Below are positions 6,799 through 15,782 of a stretch of DNA of 36,576 nt, piece by piece (position 1 is the stretch's first letter; each line of letters begins with the position of its first letter). The notes under the pieces were generated by a model that saw only the letters and a list, made by a program, of their open reading frames with translations, searched no databases and had not been told where the DNA came from. The translations under genes were made by a program, and so were the position numbers. The DNA is from a virus. The stretch is from positions 1-36,576 of IMG/VR virus record IMGVR_UViG_3300045738_002443; one strand, 5' to 3'.

Positions 6799-9554
6799 TA
6801 GCGTGCCCCCCCAAGTGTGCAGGCATCGATGACGGCTTGCGCCGTTTCATCAGCGTCCAGATCTTCTAGAAAATCGCGCAAGGTGATGACCTCGCCTCCC
6901 TCGATCGCGAATTCCATGTCGTCGGCGACGTCACCCAGGGCGGATGAATTGGCGCGGATTGCCGCTCGTTGCGCTTCAACCAGCTGGTCGAAGGCGAGAT
7001 CGTCAGCAGCCTGCGCCTCTGGCGATGCAGCACCTTTGGCAAACGCCTCGGCCGGTATCACTTCAGCATCGACCTGTGGCGGCACCGGGTCTGCCATCCT
7101 GGCCATGCCAGTTTCCACCAGGTCGCCAAAAGCCTGTTTGTCGATCGCCTTCAGCACATCCAGCGGGCCGGGCTGTTCAAACAGGGCATCGCCCGTGCGA
7201 CCGGCCTTGCGCGCCTCGTCCACGTAGCGCTTCAGGAAGGCGCTGATCTTGGCTGCAGGAGCCTGCTTGCCGCCCGGCATGAGGTGACGCACCAGCGCCT
7301 GCGTCAGCGGAGCTACAGCGCCATCAAGCAGATCGATGTCGTCCAGCATCTCTGCTACCACCTTGGCGGCTGTGCTGCCTTCTTTCGCCGCCAGATCCCG
7401 CGCCGACATGATCAGGCGGGCCGCGTCCAGAATGAACGGCGTGATGTCCATTTCCGGACGCACGTTTCCAGCTTCGATTTCGGCGCGCAGCAGCGCAATG
7501 TCGGGGGCCGCTTCGGACATGGCATCCAGCAGGCTGCGCAATTCGCCTGGCTCAGTTTCGACATAGCGGGCGAGAATGTCAGGCGCATCGAACGCACGGG
7601 CAAAAACAGCATCATTCAGCTGACGGACGCCGTCGATCGACAGTGCGCCATCCTTGTCAAAAAATGCATTGCGTTCAGATCTTGGAAAGGATCCGGAAAA
7701 CGCCCTGGCAAAGTCACGGTTTTCAGCTGAGCTGAATTTGCGGCCGGGCACATAGCGGGCCATCAGATCCGCTGTCAGCGCGCGCTGGCCTACCTGGGCC
7801 CGCTCCGTGGCGTTCATGCGCGCAACGCCGCTGTCCTGGGCTTCGACCGCCATCTGGCGGCGTACGGCGCTGGACAGGTCCGTCTGGCGGCGGGCGATCA
7901 GCACAGGTTCCGTGATGCCTTCAGGGATCGGCTGGCCCGTCGTCTGCTCGATCTGCTGGCGATAGGCAGCTGCGCGATCCGGATTTTCCGCATAGGCCCG
8001 GCCGATTGCCCGCGCACGCCCGTTGCCGCTTTCGATCATGTTGTCGGGCCCCACGATGGGTGTGCCACGATCTGCCGTCGGACTGGGCATCAACAGCGCA
8101 GGATCCAGTCGTGCAGCGGTGTCAGCCACCCAGGCATCCGACGCAGCCCGCGCACGGTCACGCGGCTGCAGATCCCCAGCCGCCTGGCGAAGACTGGACA
8201 GATCAACAACCTGGTACTCAACATCGATGCGCAGATTGTCCCCAACGGACACCTGCCCGGTGCCCGTATAGCCCCGACTTGTGTAGCCGGTGAATTCCGG
8301 TGCCGGCGCATCGCCAGTCGCCATGCGCGGCGGTTGGCTGCGCGGTCCGCGATACCCTTCCCAAGCGCCCGTGCCTTGGCGCCGGTAGATCCACATGCCC
8401 AGCTGATCCTGGAGCTCTTCGCTCATGACCTCCTTGCCGGACAGGCCAAGGCCTTTTTTGGCCGCTTTCAATGTCGTGCCGACAATCTGATAGGCACCCA
8501 TTGGTGTGGCGACACGCCCGATCTGCCCCTTGACCCACTGACCGTATTCACCATTGACGTTGGAAAATGCGATTGCATCATCAACAGTCATTTCCGTGAG
8601 CTTCACACTTGCAAATCGCCCGCCTGATCTGTTCTGATAGCCAAACAGCGCGTTATAATCACCGCCGCTTTCCCCAACAAAAATGCCGTTTTTGATCGCT
8701 TCCCAATTGGGCGGCGCGGGTTGCGCCCAAGGTGCGGCTGTGGTTGGCCGTGCACCGGCGTCCAGATCTTGCCCGGCACTCAGTCGTTCGTATTCTTGAT
8801 TGACTGCGTCCAGGTCAGCCGCCTGCTCTGCCATGCCCGCCTCTTTGGCCGCTTCACGGCGCATCGCTCCGTAGGACAGCATGCGCGCTGCCCCGCCGAT
8901 GCCAAGGGCAAAGCCACCGCCCAGGCCCGCGCCAAGTGCAATGCGGGCAACCGGGTTGGGATCCTCGATCCCCAGTTCTTCAGCAACGCGATATTCACGC
9001 GGCAGCAACAAGGCCTCACTCGCGCCGCCCAGAACCGCTTCAGACAGGGTCAAGCGCATCAGGCTGCCTGAACCAAGTCCCAAGGGCAGCATTGCCAGGC
9101 TTAGCGGGTCTGTCATCGCCCTTGCGCTGGCACCGGCGAAGCCCGCAACGCCGCCACCATCGATTGCCAGAAGATCTTGCGCTTCCTGCAATTCCGTCTG
9201 CCGACGCTTCAGGGTGCGTTCTTCGAGCTCGTCAGGATTGGTAGGCAGATCGACCCAATCGTTCGGGGCCTCATCTCGGGCTTTCTGCGCCTCTTCAAAC
9301 AAAATGGCATCCGCTGCGTCGGTATCGATCGCAAACGGCTGTTCCCCCGCGGCCAGTCGCTGCTTGGCCTCGCTTGGCAGACTGTCGAAAATCTCGCGCT
9401 TGTAGCCCAGCTTGACCCGGGAACCATATCCCCAGGTATCCGTCCGCACAGTTTCCTCTTTCCAAGCGGCGGAGAACTTTTCGCCGAAAGACAGTTCCGG
9501 CGTCGCGGCCGTGACGCCCTCGGGGTTTTGTGGTTCTTCGACCAGGATCGTCAT
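6798..9554 (-). CDS. Ejection protein with lysozyme-like and DdrB/ParB-like domains
   Basis: 918 residues. Residues 1-130 are charged and helical; 135-225 are hydrophobic and glycine-rich (LGAGLGGGFALGIGGAA) and could cross a membrane. About 284-405 is a lysozyme/transglycosylase-like domain: GIFVGESGGDYNALFGY with Glu295 as the likely catalytic acid, then TPMGAYQIVGTTLKAA. About 445-575 resembles the DdrB-like ParB-superfamily domain of phage polyvalent proteins (DLQPRDRARA; IVGPDNMIESGNGRARAIGR). The remainder is helical. By position it is the T7 gp16 counterpart, which cuts murein for DNA entry. The ParB-like part could act on nucleic acid or nucleotide after ejection; this is inference. 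Start overlaps the next gene as ATGA. Confidence 0.8.
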   Translation of the reverse strand: MTILVEEPQNPEGVTAATPELSFGEKFSAAWKEETVRTDTWGYGSRVKLGYKREIFDSLPSEAKQRLAAGEQPFAIDTDAADAILFEEAQKARDEAPNDWVDLPTNPDELEERTLKRRQTELQEAQDLLAIDGGGVAGFAGASARAMTDPLSLAMLPLGLGSGSLMRLTLSEAVLGGASEALLLPREYRVAEELGIEDPNPVARIALGAGLGGGFALGIGGAARMLSYGAMRREAAKEAGMAEQAADLDAVNQEYERLSAGQDLDAGARPTTAAPWAQPAPPNWEAIKNGIFVGESGGDYNALFGYQNRSGGRFASVKLTEMTVDDAIAFSNVNGEYGQWVKGQIGRVATPMGAYQIVGTTLKAAKKGLGLSGKEVMSEELQDQLGMWIYRRQGTGAWEGYRGPRSQPPRMATGDAPAPEFTGYTSRGYTGTGQVSVGDNLRIDVEYQVVDLSSLRQAAGDLQPRDRARAASDAWVADTAARLDPALLMPSPTADRGTPIVGPDNMIESGNGRARAIGRAYAENPDRAAAYRQQIEQTTGQPIPEGITEPVLIARRQTDLSSAVRRQMAVEAQDSGVARMNATERAQVGQRALTADLMARYVPGRKFSSAENRDFARAFSGSFPRSERNAFFDKDGALSIDGVRQLNDAVFARAFDAPDILARYVETEPGELRSLLDAMSEAAPDIALLRAEIEAGNVRPEMDITPFILDAARLIMSARDLAAKEGSTAAKVVAEMLDDIDLLDGAVAPLTQALVRHLMPGGKQAPAAKISAFLKRYVDEARKAGRTGDALFEQPGPLDVLKAIDKQAFGDLVETGMARMADPVPPQVDAEVIPAEAFAKGAASPEAQAADDLAFDQLVEAQRAAIRANSSALGDVADDMEFAIEGGEVITLRDFLEDLDADETAQAVIDACTLGGAR

Positions 9555-11620
9555 TGTGACGCCCCGCTGATCAGTTTCTGCAGGTCAAGCTTGAACACGC
9601 TGCCATTCTGGCCTGCCAGATATGTTGGGCGTCCGTTTCGCGTGCGCTGCAGCACATAAACTGGCGAATGGTCGCCCTCCGGCCAGAACGGGACAAGCTC
9701 GGTTTCTTGCCAGATGTCTGCAGGGTCACTGCCTTCAAAGTCGGGCAGATCCCCGGCGATCGATGCCGCTTGAAGGCGTTTCATGTCAGCATTGCGCAGA
9801 TCTGTTTCGACGGTGCCGATGACGGTTTCGACATCTTCAGCAGCGACGCCGGGGGGCAGCGGCAGAAGATAGCCTTTGCCCATCCACGAAGTGTCAATCC
9901 GCTGAATACCGCCAACAGTCAGATCGTTGTTGCGGCCTTGGGTGGCCCCCAGAACAAGGTTTACCGACCGTTGAAACGCGTCACCGTCCATGTCCGCTGG
10001 ATCCGCTGTCGGATTGGTTTCGGCGTAGTGGGCAATTGCAGCACCGATCACGGCTTCTGTCATCCCAGGCAGATCGCGGAAGTTGTTTTCCGTCTGCGTG
10101 TGGAATTGCTCGATCGCTTGCGACCGTGAAGGCGTGATGACAGTTTTCTGATCAAGTTTCGTCTGCCCGGCAAGGATCTCGCGTGCCGTCTTGTCTGGCA
10201 GGCCTTTGGCCACCAACGATGTGACCCAGCCGAAAACAGGATCTTCATTCAGCCGCTGTGCTTCGGTCCGTGCGGCAACGCCAAAGCCGATCGCCAGCGA
10301 TTTAGCTAGGGCAAGGCGCTCGGACACCGGCTGATCAGAATTTGCACGGGTCTCGATCTGGGCGCGCTCATCGTCAGAAAACGCGACGGGCCGCTTTACA
10401 TAGCCATCCGCCACGCGCTCTTCTGCAACCTGCTGGCGGTCGCGCAAAGCCTTGCCGAAAACCTCCGGGTTGGCCGGGTCGAAGTCGGGCAGATCTGGCA
10501 CGTAGAGGCCAACCTCTTGCGCATAGGCAACCTGGTCTTTTTCCCAGGCCTGCTCTGCCGTATCCTTCAGGTCGCGCAGAACCTTGACCCGTTCGACCTG
10601 ATACTTGTGCTTGACCGGGCGCGCTTCTTCGCCCGCGATCATCGCATCAATCTCTGCCGGGGTCATCTGGGCCAGGCGCGGCTGTTCATTTGACAGGGAA
10701 AGCGCGGCCATCGTTTCGGGATAGTCGGGCGATGCCTTGGCTTCTTCGCTTGCCAGCCATGCCTCATCAACGGACTTCATGCCCCCTGCACGCACGTCCC
10801 GGATGCTTTGCAACCTTTCGGAAACCACCTTTGCCTGGGCTTTCGCGGTCTTCTCAGCTTCGGTCTGGGCAGCAGCTGCCGCGCGATCGATATTGCCTTG
10901 AGCCTGGACGCGGTACCGCGCCTGGATATCTGCAGGCAAACCACCAAAATCACCATTTTCGCTGGCTGCCAGAAACGCTTCGGGATTGGTCGACACCATG
11001 TCGATCGCCCGGGCGTTATCGACATTCTCGGTCAGGCCGATTTTCCGGCGCTCGCCTTCCGCTGCATCGATGACGCCTTGCGCGACCATGTCATCGATCT
11101 TGTCATAGCCCTGCCCTAGCAGCGTTGCGCGCATCTCCGGATCGCTGACAGCGCCTTGCTGCGTCGCAACCTGTGAATATCTGATGAAATCAGCTTCACG
11201 CTGCGACTGGCGGGCCGCCAATGTCTGCTTGCCCAGCGAAAACGTGTTGCGGCTGTTCAGCTCATCGAACGTGAGCCCGAACCGCTCTTCGTTCTTTTTG
11301 CTGACACGGGGCCGGCCATCATCGGTCTGGCCGGTCATATACGAGTTCTTCAGGCCTTCGACACCCTGCTGCCAGGCATAGTCAGCAGCGTCCGGATCAC
11401 CGATCTGCGATACCTGCAAGCGCAGATCGTTCATGTCAGCGGTCAGATCGGTTTGGAACCGCTGCGCTTCACGCGACAGATAGTCAGTTTCCACTGCGGT
11501 GCCGATTTGCTGCGCTACTTCCCCAAACCGGGCAACAATGTCGCCGGTCTGGGATGCTTCGAACCGAACCTGTGCGGCGCGGCCGGCATCACTGCCAGCT
11601 TTGGGGACCGTGAGCGTCAT
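9551..11620 (-). CDS. Internal virion protein, T7 gp15-like
   Basis: 689 residues from the ATG at 11620, which overlaps the stop of the upstream gene as ATGA; a six-residue in-frame extension exists but lacks this signal. The protein is soluble, alpha-helical and rich in Gln, Ala, Arg and Asp, with no catalytic motif I can recognise. Its length and its position, after a 177-aa gp14-like gene and before the lysozyme-bearing gene, match T7 gene 15. T7 gp15 is part of the internal core and is ejected to form part of the DNA channel across the envelope. The assignment is mainly by gene order and size. Confidence 0.75.
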   Translation of the reverse strand: MTLTVPKAGSDAGRAAQVRFEASQTGDIVARFGEVAQQIGTAVETDYLSREAQRFQTDLTADMNDLRLQVSQIGDPDAADYAWQQGVEGLKNSYMTGQTDDGRPRVSKKNEERFGLTFDELNSRNTFSLGKQTLAARQSQREADFIRYSQVATQQGAVSDPEMRATLLGQGYDKIDDMVAQGVIDAAEGERRKIGLTENVDNARAIDMVSTNPEAFLAASENGDFGGLPADIQARYRVQAQGNIDRAAAAAQTEAEKTAKAQAKVVSERLQSIRDVRAGGMKSVDEAWLASEEAKASPDYPETMAALSLSNEQPRLAQMTPAEIDAMIAGEEARPVKHKYQVERVKVLRDLKDTAEQAWEKDQVAYAQEVGLYVPDLPDFDPANPEVFGKALRDRQQVAEERVADGYVKRPVAFSDDERAQIETRANSDQPVSERLALAKSLAIGFGVAARTEAQRLNEDPVFGWVTSLVAKGLPDKTAREILAGQTKLDQKTVITPSRSQAIEQFHTQTENNFRDLPGMTEAVIGAAIAHYAETNPTADPADMDGDAFQRSVNLVLGATQGRNNDLTVGGIQRIDTSWMGKGYLLPLPPGVAAEDVETVIGTVETDLRNADMKRLQAASIAGDLPDFEGSDPADIWQETELVPFWPEGDHSPVYVLQRTRNGRPTYLAGQNGSVFKLDLQKLISGASQ

Positions 11621-12150
11621 GCGCCCAACGCCGGCCACATGTCGGGCGCTCTGGTCAGGAAACTACTGGCTGCAGAAAAGCCACCCTTCAGAAGGGCACT
11701 TTTGCCGCGCGATGATGTGATCAGCTGTTCGCCGGTCAACTCCGCCTGGCGCGCCTCTCCGCCACTCCGGATAGATTGAGAATTAAAGGCCATTTCCTGC
11801 GCAGCGGTCTGCCCCAGAAGAACGGCTGTGGGGCTGTTCAGATTTACGCCCCGGCCCGCAATTTCGGCTGACTGCTGCGAGATCGCGGATGCAAAGCGCA
11901 GCCTTTCACGTTGATCCTTGACCGCTGTCAGCTGCGCTTCCGTTTTTTTCTGCTGCTCGATCAACGCCACATTCCGCTTCGCAGCCCTATTGGCTGAAAC
12001 GCCTTGATAAAGGCTGCCGCCGATCGCCAGAAGCGTCCCCAGATTTGCAAGGCCAGCCCCGGCCGTTGCCGCCGTCGCCGTTGCCCCGGCAGCAGTGGCA
12101 CCTGCACCGGAAAATGCTGTGAGAAGCGCTGTTGTGAAAAATTCACACAT
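11617..12150 (-). CDS. Internal virion protein, T7 gp14-like
   Basis: 177 residues. The N-terminal third is almost only Ala, Gly and Thr with hydrophobic patches (GLANLGTLLAIGGSLYQG), followed by a helical region beginning with NRAAKRNVALIEQQKK. A hydrophobic Ala/Gly-rich start followed by a coiled helix and an RERLRFASAI-type stretch is typical of gp14-type internal virion proteins, which insert into the outer membrane during DNA ejection. The start overlaps the tail tubular B stop by one base (TGATG) and the stop overlaps the gp15-like start. Gene order (12-14-15-16) is as in T7, except that a GNAT-like protein sits elsewhere instead of gp13. Confidence 0.75.
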   Translation of the reverse strand: MCEFFTTALLTAFSGAGATAAGATATAATAGAGLANLGTLLAIGGSLYQGVSANRAAKRNVALIEQQKKTEAQLTAVKDQRERLRFASAISQQSAEIAGRGVNLNSPTAVLLGQTAAQEMAFNSQSIRSGGEARQAELTGEQLITSSRGKSALLKGGFSAASSFLTRAPDMWPALGA

Positions 12151-14597
12151 CAGGCGTTTGCCTCCTCGATGTTCGGGATAATCGCACCGATCGTCATCGG
12201 CGCACCGCCATCGGGCGTAAAGCGCAGCGACACTTCGTCTGCATACCCTGACGACATGTCCAGCTTGCGTGTTCCGTCGTAAGCCTCAACGATATCGGAT
12301 GCGATCTGCTTCGGGATCAGATCTTGCGCCAGGCTGTATCTAGCGGGCTGTTTGAAGTTACGTTCGACAGACTGCACTTTGCCGGCCGCCGTTTTCAGCA
12401 GCACGATACCGGATCCTGCATGGAGCCGCTTTTTCCGGCCGATCGAGGATCCATCGCGTGCAGGTGCGGGAATATCCAGCAGTTCGCCTTCGTGGGTTTC
12501 GTCGAACAGACCGATCGCCGCTGTCGATACCGGCACTTCAAGCGTCACGTTGCCGGATGCTGGCACCACATACGGGCCGTATTGACCCAGATCGGTCCAC
12601 GCATAGACTGTTTGGCCAACCAGGTGCGGCACAGAAAACGTGTCTGTTGCGGTTTCCGGTTGAAACCGGCTGGCCGCAAAGAAATGAATTGCATCGCTGA
12701 TCGGCTGCTCACCAGCGATAATTCCAAACACCACTGCCTGTTCTTCGATCATCCGCACGGTCTCGCCATCGATGACACGGCGAACGACCATCGTCAGAAT
12801 GTCGTTTTTGCTGTCTGCGCTGGTCGAAACCGACAAGGCCTCAACAAAGCCACCGGCGACCGAACACCGCGCCCAGCCAAGCACCTGTTCATCCGGGTCG
12901 TATAGCATGACGACCAGGTCACCATTGCCACGGCGGATCCACGCAAGGCGCTGTGGTGCAGATTGCCAGGCCAATTCCTCAAACCCGGGCGCGCCAAGAT
13001 GCTGGGATGGCAAGGACAGCTCGACCGGCTTGCCGCCGTCTTCTTCGAAGCTAAAACGGATTTCTTCGATGCGAGTGCCGTCCTTGGTGACAAAGACCGG
13101 ATAGCCATAAGGATTGATCGGGCGGATTGGGCGCGAACCATCGGTCGCTTCCACAGACGTATCAAAGGTTGTCGGCCCGATGCGTTGGCCACTGGCGTTG
13201 GAAAACCCCCGGATCACTTCGCCCAAGGCACCGATAAAGATGCCCCGGCGCGCCCGGCGCAGCCATGTGCCGGAATTCTGGCTATCACTGCCAGAGATGG
13301 TATAAGCGAAAGAGCCATCCGCTTCGACGCTAGGTTCAAAATCCTGAAAATCGCCAAGCGTCGATGCCCAGACCCCGCGTGGGTCGGTCCGGGTAAATGC
13401 CGCGAACAAACTTTGATCGAAAATCTCGATGCTTTTGGGGTAGCCGTAGATTTCCGACCAAGCCCCTTCGGACCAGCGGTAGGTCGGCTGATCGATGACG
13501 GGGCTCGGGATTTCGCTCAAGACGTCTGCTGTCGCGGCGGTACCGCTCTCCACAGTCTTGATCCGGACCACGCCGACGAGGTCGCTGACAAAGCGCCACC
13601 GGGTGCCTTGCTCTTTGTTTAGCAATTGCTCGCCCTGCAGGTGGATGGGTGGGTTTACGCCAGTATTGTTGCCACCTGTCAGCTCATAGATGTTGTCGGC
13701 ATAGCGCATCTTTTCGCCAACCGAAATTGGGGTGTTCCCCGTCCACAACGCGATGTCCTTTAGATCAGTAGGCTGCAGACGAAACAAAGTGCCGACGTGA
13801 TCCGATGTGAAAATACCGACATTTGAGCTAAGATCGATCGTTCCCGTCGCAGGCGTCGTGTAGAGATAAAGCCAATATGCGGTGTGTTCTTCATCGACGC
13901 CAGCAATCCAGGTATAGCCTTCTTCGCCCGTCTCATGGGTTGGGGGCGTTGGGCCGCATGATCCGTTCGTTCTGCCAAAATCACGGCCTTTGAATTCGTA
14001 AACGCGCTGGCCACGCTTGCGAAGATCACCGACCGTCAGGCTTTCATCAGCTGACCAGATCTTAAGCGCGCCGTATACACCGGAACACTGGATCGTTTTC
14101 TCTTCGTCCAGGTTCTGAATTCGAAATGGCCCAGCGTCGAGCTGCAGTGGCGCGATGGTCCAATCATCCAGCGCAAAACGCGACAGCTTCTGAATTGGTT
14201 GTGTTCCGTCGCAGATGTAGATCACGTCGGCCGACTGGACCCACTGCAGATTGTCCAGGTCGGCTTCATCGTACGGCGTGACCAACTCGAACGGGGATCC
14301 TTCGCTTTCGATCAGCGATCCATAGCGCCAGACGCGCATGCGGAGCGCGGTAAACTCAAGGGTCAGCGCGTCATTCTCAGCGAATTCAAAGTCGATCAGC
14401 CGGGCCTTGGCATTGTTGCGGGTGGAACCGCGAAAGATCGTGCCAGGCGCACGCGTAAAGCCGCCCTGCCGCAAGGGGATATACCCATTCATCTTGCGCA
14501 CACCCGTCTGGTTGCGCTGATAATCCGGCCGCGACCAAAGCAGGGGCGAGATTTCACCGCTGGAAAATGAGTATTGCGGTGTGCGGGATTTGGTCAT
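12150..14597 (-). CDS. Tail tubular protein B, T7 gp12-like nozzle
   Basis: 815 residues, beta-rich. The N-terminus (YSFSSGEISPLLWSRPDYQR, then GVRKMNGYIPLRQGGFTRAP) is characteristic of gp12-type nozzle proteins in podoviruses: a turn-rich opening, then a repeated R-P-G-T-like pattern (APGTIFRGSTR). The protein forms the distal tail tube through which DNA leaves. Its start overlaps the tail tubular A stop as ATGA and its stop touches the gp14-like start. Length is close to T7 gp12 (about 794 aa). Confidence in the family is high from the N-terminal motif and context. Confidence 0.88.
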   Translation of the reverse strand: MTKSRTPQYSFSSGEISPLLWSRPDYQRNQTGVRKMNGYIPLRQGGFTRAPGTIFRGSTRNNAKARLIDFEFAENDALTLEFTALRMRVWRYGSLIESEGSPFELVTPYDEADLDNLQWVQSADVIYICDGTQPIQKLSRFALDDWTIAPLQLDAGPFRIQNLDEEKTIQCSGVYGALKIWSADESLTVGDLRKRGQRVYEFKGRDFGRTNGSCGPTPPTHETGEEGYTWIAGVDEEHTAYWLYLYTTPATGTIDLSSNVGIFTSDHVGTLFRLQPTDLKDIALWTGNTPISVGEKMRYADNIYELTGGNNTGVNPPIHLQGEQLLNKEQGTRWRFVSDLVGVVRIKTVESGTAATADVLSEIPSPVIDQPTYRWSEGAWSEIYGYPKSIEIFDQSLFAAFTRTDPRGVWASTLGDFQDFEPSVEADGSFAYTISGSDSQNSGTWLRRARRGIFIGALGEVIRGFSNASGQRIGPTTFDTSVEATDGSRPIRPINPYGYPVFVTKDGTRIEEIRFSFEEDGGKPVELSLPSQHLGAPGFEELAWQSAPQRLAWIRRGNGDLVVMLYDPDEQVLGWARCSVAGGFVEALSVSTSADSKNDILTMVVRRVIDGETVRMIEEQAVVFGIIAGEQPISDAIHFFAASRFQPETATDTFSVPHLVGQTVYAWTDLGQYGPYVVPASGNVTLEVPVSTAAIGLFDETHEGELLDIPAPARDGSSIGRKKRLHAGSGIVLLKTAAGKVQSVERNFKQPARYSLAQDLIPKQIASDIVEAYDGTRKLDMSSGYADEVSLRFTPDGGAPMTIGAIIPNIEEANA

Positions 14598-15190
14598 CGT
14601 GTCGCCTCGGCAACCCAGTCGCCGTGATCTGACTGGCCATCCCAGCTGGCAGCGCTTGCCGATACGGCGTCGTTATCGATGACCATCCGCAAAGCGTTTG
14701 CACCGTCCGACACAAGATCCGCGCGCTTCGTGCGGGATCCGACAAACTTCGGGGCCAGAAGGTTTGCGAGCTGATAGCTGACGGCGGTTTGAAACGTTGC
14801 GGGAAGGCGCGTCTCGTTTGTGATCAATCTGGTGTAGCGGATGCTGATCCCGCCGTTCGTGTCAGCCAGCAGATAGATGCCGTCGATCCGCCATTTGACA
14901 TTCTCGGTCGTGACGCTGCGCAGCTTCAAAAGATCATTTGGCAGCGCGTAGTGGTACGGCATTTCGGGATCTGCGCGCTCACCCTCGGGCGTGTTCGCCA
15001 GCGTCAATTGCGCAAAGCGCCTGGCAAAGCTGAAGTCTTCCTGCTCAAGGCACATGTTCAGCGCGATCGGATACTGTTCGTTGGCATCGCTGGCCATCTC
15101 GGAACCGTCTGCCAGCGAACTGGGGGGCGTCACTTCCATGAAGCGAAACGCCTGCCGCACAATGTTTGCTGTCGCGATGGGTGTGGCCAT
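14594..15190 (-). CDS. Tail tubular protein A, T7 gp11-like gatekeeper
   Basis: 198 residues, matching T7 gp11 (196 aa) in length and position. It starts with a region on helix AFRFMEVTPPSSLADGSEMA, followed by LNMCLEQEDFSFARRFAQL, a pattern seen in gp11-type adaptors (a short helical start, an acidic patch and a conserved F-A aromatic stretch). It forms the ring joining portal and nozzle. GAGG lies upstream of the ATG at 15190. A GC-rich hairpin (15211-15236) separates it from the decoration-like gene, and its stop overlaps tail tubular B as ATGA. Confidence 0.85.
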   Translation of the reverse strand: MATPIATANIVRQAFRFMEVTPPSSLADGSEMASDANEQYPIALNMCLEQEDFSFARRFAQLTLANTPEGERADPEMPYHYALPNDLLKLRSVTTENVKWRIDGIYLLADTNGGISIRYTRLITNETRLPATFQTAVSYQLANLLAPKFVGSRTKRADLVSDGANALRMVIDNDAVSASAASWDGQSDHGDWVAEATR

Positions 15191-15210
15191 GGGTGCCTCT
15201 TTGGGAAACG

Positions 15211-15236
15211 GGCGGGGCGATCCAAACCGCCCCGCC
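15211..15236 (-). terminator. GC-rich hairpin between decoration-like gene and tail tubular A
   Basis: A perfect 8-bp stem (GGCGGGGC/GCCCCGCC) with a 10-base loop lies in the 65-bp gap between the two genes. On the minus strand it is followed by CGTTTCCC, not a long U run, so it is more likely an attenuator, RNA-processing or 3'-end-stabilising hairpin than a full terminator. Confidence 0.45.
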
Positions 15237-15255
15237 GGATATCACGCGGGCCGGA

Positions 15256-15714
15256 TCAGGCCGTGATGTAGTGGATCTGGAACGGCATGCTGCCAGCGGC
15301 GGCGGCGTTGGCTTCGGCGTGTTTCCACAAACCGATATTGCCGCCAGGATCTTTCGCAAGACCCAGCACCTCCCACAGGCGCTTGCCGTGGTTGGCGTCC
15401 CCCTTTGCGATGGGGCTGTGCAGGGCACCGGCAGATTTGGCGACATCGACCAGCGCGTCGGTATCGGTTTCGGTGCCGATCACGATTTGTGCAAAGCCGT
15501 CAGCTGCAACGTCAAAGAACGTGTCGAAGTGCAGGATGCAGCTGGAGGGCAGATCGACCAGATGATATTTTGACAGAGTGCTGTCATCAGCCGCATTGGT
15601 CACGGTACCGGTTGCGATAATCAGCCGGCCGCGTGCCTGCACGGGATCAGCTACATAGCTTTCCATGTCGTAATAGTCATGGATCAGATCAGAGGAGCCT
15701 GTTTTGACGGCCAT
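15256..15714 (-). CDS. Putative capsid decoration/auxiliary head protein
   Basis: 152 residues, beta-rich and acidic, ending in FQIHYITA. I do not recognise a named family with certainty. It lies directly between the major capsid and tail tubular A genes, where head decoration or stabilisation proteins are often encoded in T7-like temperate phages. It has its own good ribosome site (AAGGATATGAGAA before ATG) and is flanked by GC hairpins on both sides, so it may be made in an amount different from its neighbours, as expected for an abundant capsid component. Function is inference from position, size and predicted fold only. Confidence 0.6.
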   Translation of the reverse strand: MAVKTGSSDLIHDYYDMESYVADPVQARGRLIIATGTVTNAADDSTLSKYHLVDLPSSCILHFDTFFDVAADGFAQIVIGTETDTDALVDVAKSAGALHSPIAKGDANHGKRLWEVLGLAKDPGGNIGLWKHAEANAAAAGSMPFQIHYITA

Positions 15715-15748
15715 TTCTCATATCCTTTTTCAGAATTTGGGGGATCAA

Positions 15749-15769
15749 CGGGGCAGCGCACCTGCCCCG
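15749..15769 (-). terminator. GC-rich hairpin after the major capsid gene
   Basis: A perfect 8-bp stem CGGGGCAG/CTGCCCCG with a 5-base loop lies 14 bases downstream of the capsid stop. On the minus strand it is followed by TTGATCCCCC rather than a clean U run. It is probably a partial terminator or an mRNA 3'-end-protecting hairpin that sets a high capsid level over downstream genes. Confidence 0.5.
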
Positions 15770-15782
15770 TCTGGGATCAGGA

